NCBI GenBank assembly: GCA_944390805.1
Contig: CALXQW010000014.1
Span: 1-50,180, forward strand
Length of the DNA stretch: 50,180 bases
Direction of reading: 5' to 3'
DNA from: an uncultured Opitutales bacterium
GTDB lineage: Bacteria; Verrucomicrobiota; Verrucomicrobiia; Opitutales; Intestinicryptomonadaceae
This document shows, piece by piece, positions 17,151 through 25,455 of this stretch. Both the position numbers and the translations under genes were made by a program. Below the pieces are notes generated by a model that saw only the letters and a program-made list of their open reading frames with translations, was not told the origin of the DNA and did no database searches. Position 1 is the stretch's first letter; each line of letters opens with the position of its first letter.

Positions 17151-17582
17151 TTAGAACTTTATATCAAGCCTTGCAAGCAGTGCTTTGGCTTGGGCGTCGG
17201 GCAGACCGGCATTTATGAATTCGGCAAGAATAAAATCGTTAACTAATTCAAGGAGATTTATTTTTGCCTGAACAGCCTCTATCAGCTTATTTTCGTCAAT
17301 AACCTTTTTTGTATCGACCTTCTTTTGTACCGCCGAACTTGCCTTTTGTGCAGATTTTGCTGCTGAGGGTTTTTGAACTGCTTTCTGTACAGGCTTTGTC
17401 GCCGCCGGCTTCTTCTGAGCCGATACGCTCTTTGAAGGCTTTGAAGATGAAGACTTTGCAGTTGCCGCCTTTGAAGCAGTTGCTTTCTGTGCCGCCTTTT
17501 TCGCCGCGGGTTTTTCCGGAGCTTTTTTTGCAGTACTTGGAGGCGATTTCTTTTGTGCGGGTTTCTTTGGTTGATTCTTCAT
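17151..17582 (-). CDS. Lysine/alanine-rich histone-H1-like protein
   Basis: 143 residues. The first about 90 are almost only Lys, Ala, Ser, Pro, Thr and Gln, with repeated short units such as A-Q-K-K-P-A, A-K-S and P-V-Q-K-A, the composition of H1/Hc-type nucleoid proteins and AlgP-like tails. The last 50 form a predicted helical domain (I-D-E-N-K-L-I-E-A-V-Q-A-K-I-N-L-L-E-L) that could mediate self-association. Likely role by composition: DNA or RNA binding and nucleoid compaction. The start at 17582 lacks a clear ribosome-binding site; a further upstream start 15 codons earlier is possible. The N-terminal tail of RpoD at 25456-27405 has very similar composition and shares the AQKKPA unit. 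Confidence 0.65.
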   Translation of the reverse strand: MKNQPKKPAQKKSPPSTAKKAPEKPAAKKAAQKATASKAATAKSSSSKPSKSVSAQKKPAATKPVQKAVQKPSAAKSAQKASSAVQKKVDTKKVIDENKLIEAVQAKINLLELVNDFILAEFINAGLPDAQAKALLARLDIKF

Positions 17583-17709
17583 AGAGCAGAAAGAGTTGCT
17601 ATACTTGTTCACAATAGATAAATTCATGCGTTTGCGTCAATCTAAAAAAAATGACGAAAAGATAAAAAAAATTTGAAAATACCCTTATTGATTGTATTTT
17701 TCCAAAGAT

Positions 17710-18315
17710 ATGAAAGATTCTATAAATCCGCAGGATATATTGAAAATATTTGAAAAGCATGGATATATAACCCATTATTTTGCAAATATATCCGACGCAA
17801 ACTCCTATTTTGAGAGCGCAATACGCAATAAGAGTGTAGGCGCTGGAGGATCTGTTACAATAGCCCAGATGGGCTTGCTTGAGATATTGTCAAAGACAAA
17901 CAAGATTTACTCTCACGGATATTCAAAAGATCCTTCAGACATAGCAAAGGCGGCTACTGCCGATGTGTATCTTACCAGCGCAAATGCAATTTCCGCAACC
18001 GGAGAGATTGTAAATATAGACGGTAGGGGAAATAGAATAAGCGCAACTTTAAATGGCCCGTCTGAGATATATTTTATATGCGGCACCAATAAAATTGAAC
18101 CAGATTTACCACAGGCGCTTTGGCGGGCAAAGAATATTGCAGCTCCCAAAAATGCGCAGAGATTGAGGAAGAAAACTCCGTGTGCGGCAAAAGCCGATAA
18201 ATGCTACAATTGCTCAAGTCCGGATAGAATATGCAGGGCAACATGTATATATACCCATCCTCTTACAAGCGCTCCGGCGCATATAGTGCTAATAGACGAA
18301 CCACTCGGCTATTGA
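17710..18315 (+). CDS. LUD-domain (LutC/YkgG-like) protein
   Basis: 201 residues of the LUD family (DUF162), which includes LutC and part of LutB of the lactate-oxidation complex. Visible signature: G-A-G-G-S-V-T-I-A-Q-M-G near residue 45, and D-V-Y-L-T-S-A-N-A-I-S-A-T-G-E-I-V-N. The C-terminus carries C-Y-N-C-S-S-P-D-R-I-C-R-A-T-C, a cysteine-rich motif found in stand-alone LUD proteins. No lutA or lutB is adjacent, so lactate use is not supported by context and the function is uncertain. The start is the ATG at 17710; an in-frame TTG lies 18 bases earlier. Confidence 0.8.
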   Translation: MKDSINPQDILKIFEKHGYITHYFANISDANSYFESAIRNKSVGAGGSVTIAQMGLLEILSKTNKIYSHGYSKDPSDIAKAATADVYLTSANAISATGEIVNIDGRGNRISATLNGPSEIYFICGTNKIEPDLPQALWRAKNIAAPKNAQRLRKKTPCAAKADKCYNCSSPDRICRATCIYTHPLTSAPAHIVLIDEPLGY

Positions 18316-18416
18316 CCTTATATTTATTTTTGGGAAATATTTTCCCTACAAATAGATATCAGATGCCAATAATTGCTTGAATTGTATGCGCTAAATGCTT
18401 CTAATGCCCCGCCCAT

Positions 18417-19349
18417 ATGATTCAACCTTATTATAAGGCTACAATTATCGGGCTGACAGCCCCGCTGTGCTGGGGAATGACTGTGGGATTGGTTAAAGAT
18501 ATCACAGATTCCTTTGGCTTGTCCGCGGGGCTTGCCATGTTGTACGGCTTTATATGCATATTTTTATACTTCGTTCTTGGGCTTCCGGATATCAGAAAGA
18601 TGCCTTTAAAATATCTGATATTTGGTATTCCGTTGTCGAACTTGTGCTCCATATTTTTTTGTATTTCCATGTATATTTCAACAGGCGGAGTACAGACTGT
18701 TGAGGTTGGAATGGTAAACTATGCATGGCCTTGCCTCGTTGTTTTTCTTTCAGTATTTATAAACAAGCAGAAAGCCAGATGGTGGTTGTATCCTGGAATG
18801 CTGATAAGCTTTTGGGGCATAATGATGGTTCTTGCCGGAGATAGGGGTATAAATCTTCCTGAGATATGGGGGCATATTCAGGAGAATCCATGGAGCTACA
18901 TATTGGCATTCTTGGGCGCTCTTGCGTGGGGATTTTATTCCAACTACACAAAGGCTTGGGCAAATGGTGAGAACCCAACTCTTATCATCTTTGCCATAGA
19001 TTTTATAATATTTTCCATCGTATGGCTTTTTTCTGGTGAATCATTCCCGGAAAGTGGTCTTCACGGCTGGATAAGTCTGGTTGTGGGCGCAATAGCCCTT
19101 GGCGGAGCTTACGCAGCATGGAATTACGGAATAAGTTATGGCAATATGACTATTTTGGCGATAGCCTCTTACTTTACTCCGGTGTTTTCCTGCCTGTTTG
19201 CGTCGGTTTGGATAGGCGCGTCTTTGGGAGTGTCTTTGCTCTTTGGAGTCTTTGTCCTTGTGATAGGCTCAATTATGTCGTGGAGCTCCACCTTGCAGAC
19301 CTCTGAAAAAAAGCATTCAGAAGAAAATAACTTGTTTGCTGGCTCTTAA
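18417..19349 (+). CDS. DMT-superfamily exporter, YddG-like
   Basis: 310 residues with ten hydrophobic helices in two EamA-type halves. The second-half region G-A-L-A-W-G-F-Y-S-N-Y-T-K-A-W and the end of helix nine A-S-Y-F-T-P-V-F-S-C-L are typical of the YddG group, which exports aromatic and other hydrophobic amino acids. The tail is polar (S-E-K-K-H-S-E-E-N). It is monocistronic, with 101 bases to the LUD gene upstream. The substrate is inferred only from family resemblance. Confidence 0.75.
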   Translation: MIQPYYKATIIGLTAPLCWGMTVGLVKDITDSFGLSAGLAMLYGFICIFLYFVLGLPDIRKMPLKYLIFGIPLSNLCSIFFCISMYISTGGVQTVEVGMVNYAWPCLVVFLSVFINKQKARWWLYPGMLISFWGIMMVLAGDRGINLPEIWGHIQENPWSYILAFLGALAWGFYSNYTKAWANGENPTLIIFAIDFIIFSIVWLFSGESFPESGLHGWISLVVGAIALGGAYAAWNYGISYGNMTILAIASYFTPVFSCLFASVWIGASLGVSLLFGVFVLVIGSIMSWSSTLQTSEKKHSEENNLFAGS

Positions 19350-19469
19350 TTAGGGCACTTTTAGCAGGCATTTCTCTTTGCGCTATATAGAATCCGCGCC
19401 TTGTTTTTAAGGGCATTTGATGTATCGGATTTTACAGGCGCATCGAGATATTAAATTTTATTATTTCTA

Positions 19470-19988
19470 TTATCTATTCCATGGAAGTTTAGCTAATAGG
19501 CTTGCCATGGCGCAGGTATTAGAAATTCCGGCATAAATAAGTCCGCAACCAACAAATGCAGGCAGTAGGGCAAATGCGGTATTTAAAAATAAAGCAAGTA
19601 TTGCTCCTATCAAAACCAGACTTCCTGCCACTATGCGAACTTGTCTTTCCATAGACATTACCGCGCTTTTATGCACAATTTTAGGATTATCCGCAACAGA
19701 CAATATGCCACCCCGTATTATATATACGTTTTTATATCCGATTTTCTCCATCTCTTGCGCCGCCTTGCTCGAACGCACGCCGCTTCTACATAGAATATAT
19801 ATCGGTTCGCCCTTTAAGTTGTATTCCTTTACAAATTCTTCGGCATTGAAATTTGGCAACTCTATAAAATAGTGCTTGCGCCGCAAGGATACTTCAGAGT
19901 ATTCCGTACCGTTGCGGACATCAAGTATAATTGCGTCTGCCGGAAGATTTTCGTAGTCTATTTGGTTTTTGTATATTTCGTCGCTCAT
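19470..19988 (-). CDS. Rhodanese-domain protein with DUF2892 membrane tail (YgaP-like)
   Basis: 172 residues. The N-terminal rhodanese domain has L-D-V-R-N-G-T-E-Y and the active loop C67-R-S-G-V-R-S-S, which carries a persulfide in the family. Residues about 115-165 contain two hydrophobic helices of the DUF2892 type (V-R-I-V-A-G-S-L-V-L-I-G-A-I), the same order as E. coli YgaP. It starts 3 bases after the stop of the CoADR-rhodanese gene, so the two form an operon for sulfane-sulfur handling at the membrane. Confidence 0.88.
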   Translation of the reverse strand: MSDEIYKNQIDYENLPADAIILDVRNGTEYSEVSLRRKHYFIELPNFNAEEFVKEYNLKGEPIYILCRSGVRSSKAAQEMEKIGYKNVYIIRGGILSVADNPKIVHKSAVMSMERQVRIVAGSLVLIGAILALFLNTAFALLPAFVGCGLIYAGISNTCAMASLLAKLPWNR

Positions 19989-19991
19989 GTC

Positions 19992-21629
19992 TTATGATTC
20001 TGAGTTTACAGCCTTCCATGTTAGATAACCCCCAGAGAGATTGGCGGCGTTAAATCCATTTTGCTTTAATATGCGCTCAGCCAGATATCCCCTTAGCCCA
20101 ACCTGGCATGATGCAACTATCAGGCGGGTTTTATCGAGTTCGCCAAGCCTATTTCTGAGTTGTCCTATCGGAATATTTACAGAATTTGGAATTTTTCCTG
20201 CTGCAACTTCCGCAGTTTCTCTAACGTCGAGAATAATTGCGCCCTCTGGAATATCTTCTGCGTAGACTGGATCGGATTTTCCTGAAAGTACATTCGATGC
20301 CACAAAACCGGCATAGTTTACGGGGTCCTTCGCCGAGCTAAATGGCGGCGCATAAGACAATTCAAGCTCTCCTAACATATCAGCTTTTAATCCTGCATAC
20401 ATCGCCTGCGCTACAGTGTCTATGCGCTTATCAACTCCCTTTTCGCCTATCATCTGCGCACCGAGTATTACGCCGTCGTTCGCAAAGATAAGCTTTATAT
20501 CTAAGCGGGTTGCCCCAGGATAATAAGAGGCATGGGAAGATGGATGTATATATATCTTGCGGTATTCCTTACCCATGGCTTTCAGTCGTTTTTCGGTCAT
20601 TCCAACGCTTGCTGCAGTTAGTTTCCCAAGCTTTACAACAGAGGCTCCATACGTGCCTTTATATGAGCTTTCAATTCCGGCAATATTATCGGCAACAATT
20701 CTGCCTTGTTTGTTCGCAGGGCCGGCAAGAGGTATATGGGTTCTCGAATTAAAAATTGGATCTGCAATCTCTACGACATCTCCGGCAGCATATATGTCTT
20801 TATCGGAGGTTCTCATATGATTGTCTACCTTTATGAATCCATCCTTTGAGCATTCAATGTTGGCATCTATTGCAAGTTTTGAATTCGGTCTAACGCCGGT
20901 AGAAGAAATTACAATATTTGAAAATATTCGTTCGCCGTTGTCCAATATGGCAATTACGCCGTCTTCCGCGTCTTCATATTTCTTAACAACTCGCCCAAAA
21001 TGCAAGTTTACCCCCATGGATTTTAGCTCACCAGCCAATGGCAGAGCCATCTCTCCGTCAAAAACAGGCAACACATGCCCGCTGCGCTGTATGATGTCTA
21101 CTTCAACTCCTTTGTGGCGCAGGTTCTCGGCAGCCTCCAAGCCTATGAATCCTCCTCCAACTATTGTAACCTTGGGCGAAGGCCGATTTATTGTGGCAAT
21201 GATGCCGTCCATATCTGATATGGTCCACAAATGCCGTATCTTGGGGTTTTCATCGCCTTCCACCTTGGGGGAAAAAGCGCTTGCTCCGGTTGCTATTACA
21301 AGCTTATCGTAATCCTCAAAATACTCTCCGCTATTGCTCTTTACAAGAACGCGTTTATTTGCCCTGTCTATTGATATTACCTCGGAAGATGTTCTTACGT
21401 CTATATTAAACCAGCTTTTGAACTTTTCTGGCTTTGTTACAATTAAATCTTCCCTTTCGGCTATCACACCGCCTATGTGGTAGGGCAGGCCGCAGTTCGC
21501 GTATGATACGTATTTACCGCGTTCAAGTATAAGTATTTTTGCGCTTTCGTCCAAGCGCCTAAGACGTGCGGCGGCACTTGCTCCGGCTGCAACCCCGCCT
21601 ATTATAACTATTTTTTTTGAATCGTTCAT
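19992..21629 (-). CDS. CoA-disulfide-reductase-type flavoprotein fused to rhodanese
   Basis: 545 residues. The FAD-binding start reads I-V-I-I-G-G-V-A-A-G-A-S-A-A-A-R-L, with the single redox Cys46 in S-Y-A-N-C-G-L-P-Y that defines the CoADR/Npsr group. An NAD(P)H motif I-V-G-G-G-F-I-G-L-E-A-A follows, then the dimerisation domain, then a rhodanese domain whose active Cys508 is in A-S-C-Q-V-G-L-R-G-Y. Enzymes with this fusion reduce CoA disulfide, CoA persulfide or polysulfide with NAD(P)H. The ATG at 21629 gives the FAD motif at residue 7, as expected. It is co-directional with the YgaP-like gene. Confidence 0.9.
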   Translation of the reverse strand: MNDSKKIVIIGGVAAGASAAARLRRLDESAKILILERGKYVSYANCGLPYHIGGVIAEREDLIVTKPEKFKSWFNIDVRTSSEVISIDRANKRVLVKSNSGEYFEDYDKLVIATGASAFSPKVEGDENPKIRHLWTISDMDGIIATINRPSPKVTIVGGGFIGLEAAENLRHKGVEVDIIQRSGHVLPVFDGEMALPLAGELKSMGVNLHFGRVVKKYEDAEDGVIAILDNGERIFSNIVISSTGVRPNSKLAIDANIECSKDGFIKVDNHMRTSDKDIYAAGDVVEIADPIFNSRTHIPLAGPANKQGRIVADNIAGIESSYKGTYGASVVKLGKLTAASVGMTEKRLKAMGKEYRKIYIHPSSHASYYPGATRLDIKLIFANDGVILGAQMIGEKGVDKRIDTVAQAMYAGLKADMLGELELSYAPPFSSAKDPVNYAGFVASNVLSGKSDPVYAEDIPEGAIILDVRETAEVAAGKIPNSVNIPIGQLRNRLGELDKTRLIVASCQVGLRGYLAERILKQNGFNAANLSGGYLTWKAVNSES

Positions 21630-22026
21630 AATCTGTTTTATCCGTTCAGGAGGAATACAAGATAATTATGTCATAACAAGACTTTTGTAGCGGAATAATA
21701 TAGATTTATTTAATTATTAAAATATATGAAATGTTCATACATTAAAGTCTTTTAGAAGTGTTTTAAAGCTATAGATTCAATATAATTGTCCTATAAATTT
21801 TAATGGAACTAATGAATATAGATAATTTTTTTATGATTATTTTATCTACATTATTTATGCAGTTTTACAGTTAATAAAAAAGTGATTGTTCTTTTGGAAT
21901 TTTCTGTGATTTTATGGGGAATAAGTGAACTTTTTGTGTGTTTTAAGATGTTAATATATATGCAATTATATAAATTATTTAAAATTTTCGATTCTGCGAT
22001 CGAATATTGTTGATTCCGGCATTTTA
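21630..22026. other. AT-rich divergent intergenic region
   Basis: About 400 bases between the divergent CoADR-rhodanese and GltD-like genes. It is very AT-rich, with no convincing gene on either strand and no clear hairpin terminator. It must hold both promoters, but I cannot place a confident -35/-10 pair. Confidence 0.5.
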
Positions 22027-23469
22027 ATGATAGAAATATATTCAAATAATAATATGAATTCGGATATAAAGAAGACAAGGGCTTCCGGCCTTCCGAGAAT
22101 GGAGGTCAGAGAATCTACCGATAAAATACGTATTACCGACGACGGCGAAGCATATTACGGCATAACCAAAAAGGCAGCTATCGCAGAGGCTTCGCGTTGC
22201 TTGCATTGTCCCAAGCCGAGGTGCCAGATAGGTTGCCCAAACCACATTAATATTTCGGAATTTATATCAGACATTGCAAATGATAATGTTGTAGATGCTG
22301 CGAAGAAACTTGCGTTGCAATCTACAATGTCGGCAATATGCGGTCGTCTTTGCAATCAGAACAAGCAGTGCGAAGGGGCATGTGTTTTAGGCATAAAAGG
22401 AAAGCCTGTTGCGATAGGAGCGTTGGAGAGGTTTGCTGCGGATTTTGTCCGACTAAACGGATATTCAGAAGTTCCGAAGTGTAATCCGCCAACCGGCAAG
22501 CATGTAGCTATAATAGGGCTTGGACCTGCCGGCATAACTGCGGCGGAGAAGCTTGCGCAGATGGGGCATGTAGTAGAGGTATTTGAAGGGCGCGATTTGC
22601 CCGGTGGGGTTACCATGTACGGTATACCAGAGTTTAGGTTACCCAGAGAGATAGTATTTGAGCGTGTTTCCCGGCTTGAGAAGATGGGTGTAAACATACA
22701 CTATGGGATAGGCATAGGTGAGCCTCCGTACAGTTTGGACGAGTTGCGCGAGAGGTATGATTCTGTGCTTGTAGCCACTGGAGCATGGAAGCCAATTACA
22801 ATGTATATAGCCGGTGAGTATGCAAAAGGAGTGTACACATCGAACGAATTTCTTGCCAGATATAATTTAAGCACGATGTCTAGCGACAGCCGTATGATGG
22901 TTTCTCCTATACGGGCCAAGAATGTTGTTACCATAGGCGGTGGTAATGTTGCAATAGACACTTCTCGAGTTGCGCTCAGGTGCGGGGCAAAATCTACGAT
23001 AGTCTACAGGCGCACATTGGAGGAGATGCCTGCTCGTTCAGATGAGATTGCCATAGCAAAGAAAGAGGGTGTAGAGATGCTGGAGAACACCTTGCAGAAG
23101 AAGATACTTTCTGATGAATCTGGTAATGTATACGGCATAGAGTGTGTAAAGACGGCTATGGGCGAGCCTGATTCCGACGGAAGGCGTACGCCTGTTGAGA
23201 TACCCGGTTCTGAATTTACCATTTGTTGCGACACTGTAATTCTCTCCACCGGCAGCAAGCCTAGGGATAGGCTAGCTAGGAATTGCATGCATTTAAAGTT
23301 AAATCCAAATGGAACTGTTGCAGTAGATCCGCAGACATTGCAGACTTCCATGGACGGGGTCTTTGCATGCGGAGACGTTGTGACTGGGCCAGATACGATA
23401 GTAGGGGCCATGGTTCAGGCAAAAAAAGTATCTGAATGTATAGATAAATACCTAAGAGGAGAGTTATAA
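22027..23469 (+). CDS. GltD/NfnB-like NADPH-linked Fe-S flavoprotein
   Basis: 480 residues. The N-terminal Fe-S region has C-L-H-C-P-K-P-R-C-Q-I-G-C-P and C-G-R-L-C-N-Q-N-K-Q-C-E-G-A-C. The FAD motif is I-I-G-L-G-P-A-G-I-T-A-A, and the NADP motif I-G-G-G-N-V-A-I-D. The end has G-V-F-A-C-G-D-V-V-T-G-P-D-T. This matches the small subunit of glutamate synthase and its relatives (NfnB/GltA, SudA). No large GltB subunit and no NfnA partner is beside it, so whether it aminates glutamate, bifurcates electrons or acts on sulfide cannot be decided. The start may be the ATG at 22027 or at 22054; neither has a clear ribosome-binding site. Confidence 0.85.
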   Translation: MIEIYSNNNMNSDIKKTRASGLPRMEVRESTDKIRITDDGEAYYGITKKAAIAEASRCLHCPKPRCQIGCPNHINISEFISDIANDNVVDAAKKLALQSTMSAICGRLCNQNKQCEGACVLGIKGKPVAIGALERFAADFVRLNGYSEVPKCNPPTGKHVAIIGLGPAGITAAEKLAQMGHVVEVFEGRDLPGGVTMYGIPEFRLPREIVFERVSRLEKMGVNIHYGIGIGEPPYSLDELRERYDSVLVATGAWKPITMYIAGEYAKGVYTSNEFLARYNLSTMSSDSRMMVSPIRAKNVVTIGGGNVAIDTSRVALRCGAKSTIVYRRTLEEMPARSDEIAIAKKEGVEMLENTLQKKILSDESGNVYGIECVKTAMGEPDSDGRRTPVEIPGSEFTICCDTVILSTGSKPRDRLARNCMHLKLNPNGTVAVDPQTLQTSMDGVFACGDVVTGPDTIVGAMVQAKKVSECIDKYLRGEL

Positions 23470-23556
23470 TATCTATAAAATAGCCTCATGCAATAGAGGG
23501 ATATTTAGAGATTTTTCTAAGAGGCTTTTTATTTAAGAAACATATTTAAATTCTTT

Positions 23557-23590
23557 AGTGCCGCATAAATTATAATATGCGGCACTTATA
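23557..23590. terminator. Hairpin, probable terminator
   Basis: Perfect 11-base stem AGTGCCGCATA... with its complement TATGCGGCACT around an 8-base AT loop, followed by an AT-rich stretch with few consecutive Ts. It lies about 90 bases after the GltD-like gene and could end its transcript. A regulatory role is also possible. Confidence 0.5.
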
Positions 23591-23865
23591 TTTTATACGC
23601 AATTTATATCTATTAGGTTTGTTATTAATGCATCGGCCAATAGGCTTTTTTTTATTTGAATCTAATTTCGAGAATATTTTGAGAATCTGTTATAATAAGC
23701 GTATCCGATAAGTATTATAATAGATAATACAAAGATATTTTGCTTTATTAATTATTTCTTTTATAAATCGGAATAAAGCTACTAATAAAGTTGTTATGTT
23801 TCAATCGTAGTTCAACCGAGGAACTTTTTATTATTCGTTTTCAAAACAAAACACCAGGTAATATC

Positions 23866-24144
23866 TCATTCTAATGCTTCTTTAATGCGTTGATAATTAT
23901 TCTCTTTACCTTTCAAGAATTTGCTTTCCAGTATCGTGATCTTATAAAATACATTTTTGCCATTAATAAAGATATCATCACCAGAGGTGATAACCCTTTT
24001 TATATAGATATGGTTTTTATCCAGCACAGATTCATTCATCTTTAAATCGGGAATTTCTTTTGATGATATGCTTTGGAATAAGATATTATTGTATCTGGAA
24101 TATCTATAGTGGCTAAAAATATTAGAAAATTTAATTAAAGACAA
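23866..24144 (-). CDS. Small hypothetical ORF, possibly a gene remnant
   Basis: 92 codons from a TTG at 24144, or 57 from an ATG at 24039. No family recognised. The C-terminal half reads like real protein (K-R-V-I-T-S-G-D-D-I-F-I-N-G-K, then K-G-K-E-N-N-Y-Q-R-I-K-E-A), while the first half is Ser/Tyr/Asn-rich and less convincing. No ribosome-binding site is seen. It lies in the AT-rich stretch downstream of tRNA-Glu, so it may be the end of a gene carried in by a former element. Confidence 0.3.
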   Translation of the reverse strand: MSLIKFSNIFSHYRYSRYNNILFQSISSKEIPDLKMNESVLDKNHIYIKRVITSGDDIFINGKNVFYKITILESKFLKGKENNYQRIKEALE

Positions 24145-24212
24145 TCATTAATACAGCAGAAGTAAGAAAGTTAAGTGCCATTAAGAAATAGAAGTGTTTT
24201 GCCTTAACAAAG

Positions 24213-24368
24213 TTAAGATGGCTTCATATATTTATGCCATAATGTCATTATATCTTGATACACTTCTAATATAATTTTTAGTAAATAAATATATCCCAAA
24301 TAAAGCTTAGATAACGCAAATGCAGTTCCAATAAGCTCTCCAACAAAACCCATATTGCCATTATGCAT
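24213..24368 (-). CDS. Possible 51-residue hydrophobic peptide
   Basis: Short open frame from ATG at 24368. It begins M-H-N-G-N-M-G-F-V-G-E-L-I-G and has an amphipathic/hydrophobic middle (L-Y-L-G-Y-I-Y-L-L-K-I-I-L) that could form one membrane helix. There is no clear ribosome-binding site and no recognised family. It is listed because the composition is more protein-like than the surrounding AT-rich DNA; it may be a remnant. Confidence 0.25.
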   Translation of the reverse strand: MHNGNMGFVGELIGTAFALSKLYLGYIYLLKIILEVYQDIMTLWHKYMKPS

Positions 24369-24475
24369 AATAAATCTTTAAACTGTATCTTATAAAGAGT
24401 TGTTATTCATAAAGGTCATGAGCACTTAAGTTATTTTACTTTACCGATATTTTTCTGTCTTGTTAAGACATAATT

Positions 24476-24520
24476 AAAAAACCCGCATGAGCATTTTTTA
24501 TTAGCTCATGCGGGCTTTTA
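24476..24520 (-). terminator. Terminator downstream of tRNA-Glu
   Basis: On the minus strand: AAAAGCCCGCATGAGC, a loop of about 11 bases, GCTCATGCGGGTTTTTT. It lies about 60 bases past the 3' end of the tRNA and is the likely end of its primary transcript. The flanking A and T runs allow it to work in both directions. Confidence 0.85.
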
Positions 24521-24579
24521 AAGTAAATCCAGAACGATGTCCTTATTAGGTACGTTTACGGTTCGGAATACCGAGCCCA

Positions 24580-24656
24580 TGGCGTCCCCACGGGGATTCG
24601 AACCCCGGTTCTTGGAATGAAAATCCAATGTCCTGACCGGGCTAGACGATAGGGAC
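24580..24656 (-). tRNA. tRNA-Glu (anticodon UUC)
   Basis: Cloverleaf read on the minus strand: acceptor GTCCCTA pairs with TGGGGAC; D-arm GTCTAG..CAGGAC; anticodon stem TTGGA/TCCAA around loop TTTTCAT, giving anticodon TTC; T-arm CGGGG-TTCGAAT-CCCCG. The discriminator is G and the CCA end is encoded (24580-24582 on the plus strand reads TGG). It reads GAA/GAG Glu codons. The glutamyl-tRNA synthetase gene is in the same window at 32971. Confidence 0.95.
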
Positions 24657-24679
24657 ATCGCCTGGAATTTAAGGTCAGC

Positions 24680-24707
24680 ACATTACCAGATGGCCTATTC
24701 AAATCAA
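24680..24707 (-). promoter_or_regulatory. Candidate promoter of tRNA-Glu
   Basis: On the minus strand a TTGATT box (24707-24702) and a TAATGT box (24685-24680) are separated by 16 bases. The expected start site is about 17 bases before the tRNA 5' end. The -10 box is a weak match to TATAAT, so this is tentative. Confidence 0.35.
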
Positions 24708-24945
24708 GCATTTTTTCCCGCTTTTTTGCAAAAATTTAAAATCTATTCTATTTCCTCTAAATAAGCCTTAAATAAACCTATTTTACTATTAAATTCTTAT
24801 TGCTATTTGTTGGTTATTCCTCGCTGTGTTGACATATAGAAAATCTGCGTTGCCTCATAATTTTTATGCCTATAACAAATCAAAAATCATGAGTATCTAT
24901 AATGCCGCACTTCTGTAAAATTTATATATGAATAGGGCAGTTCTA

Positions 24946-25404
24946 CTATTTCTGTTCTGGCGGAGATATTCTTGCTATTACTAAATCGCCAACAGCAGCC
25001 TGTCCGTGCGCAATCTCATATAAATTGCACATCTTATGTTTTGATACAACCTCATTAGTTAATATCGCTTTTGGATTCCTCATCAGATCCGAACAAAATA
25101 TCGTGAGAGTCCATCCCTCTGGAATCTTTGGAAGCATTCCCGAATTTGCCAAGACTATGGCGCATCCGTCCCTAACTTCCACTACTTTCCCTATCTCCAT
25201 ATATGAATTCTGAGGCTCTATCTCTTTTTTAGACTCCTCTTCAGCATATCTTGCTGCGGATATGTTGCGTGTCATGCTGGTGCGCCTGCTCGATTGCCCG
25301 TATGTATTATCCGCAAATACAAACACAAAAATTAATGCCGCGCAGAAAAATTCTATGAGTGGTCTATTACCTGATGCCTTCTTCCACTTAAAAAATAATC
25401 TCAT
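24946..25404 (-). CDS. Secreted small protein of unknown function
   Basis: 152 residues, not recognised. It has a basic start, a hydrophobic signal segment near residues 20-36 ending T-Y-G-Q-S-S, a polar linker, then a beta-rich C-terminal domain from about residue 70: I-G-K-V-V-E-V-R-D-G-C-A-I-V-L-A and A-A-V-G-D-L-V-I-A-R. The pattern of a G-x-V-x-x-V strand, a Gly turn and a final G-D-x-V resembles small SH3-like or FlgT-C-like folds. The start is the ATG at 25404. It lies downstream of rpoD on the same strand, separated by a terminator hairpin, so it probably has its own promoter. It is a structural guess, not an assignment. Confidence 0.6.
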   Translation of the reverse strand: MRLFFKWKKASGNRPLIEFFCAALIFVFVFADNTYGQSSRRTSMTRNISAARYAEEESKKEIEPQNSYMEIGKVVEVRDGCAIVLANSGMLPKIPEGWTLTIFCSDLMRNPKAILTNEVVSKHKMCNLYEIAHGQAAVGDLVIARISPPEQK

Positions 25405-25419
25405 TGCTAAAACCTTACG

Positions 25420-25448
25420 CAAAATGGCCGCCGTAATATGCGGCGGCC
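25420..25448 (-). terminator. Terminator after rpoD
   Basis: GGCCGCCG and CGGCGGCC around a 7-base loop (TAATATG on the plus strand), 8 bases past the rpoD stop on the minus strand. The stem is followed by ATTTTGC, a short T-run. Confidence 0.65.
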
Positions 25449-25455
25449 TTCGTTT

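Noticed and set aside
21851..22078. Minus-strand open frame of 75 codons between two divergent genes
   Set aside because: AT-rich, Asn/Ser/Tyr-biased, overlaps the start of the GltD-like gene, no ribosome-binding site or known family; a chance frame.
24580..24656. Attachment-site duplication at tRNA-Glu
   Set aside because: I could not find a second copy of the tRNA 3' sequence in the window, nor an integrase gene.
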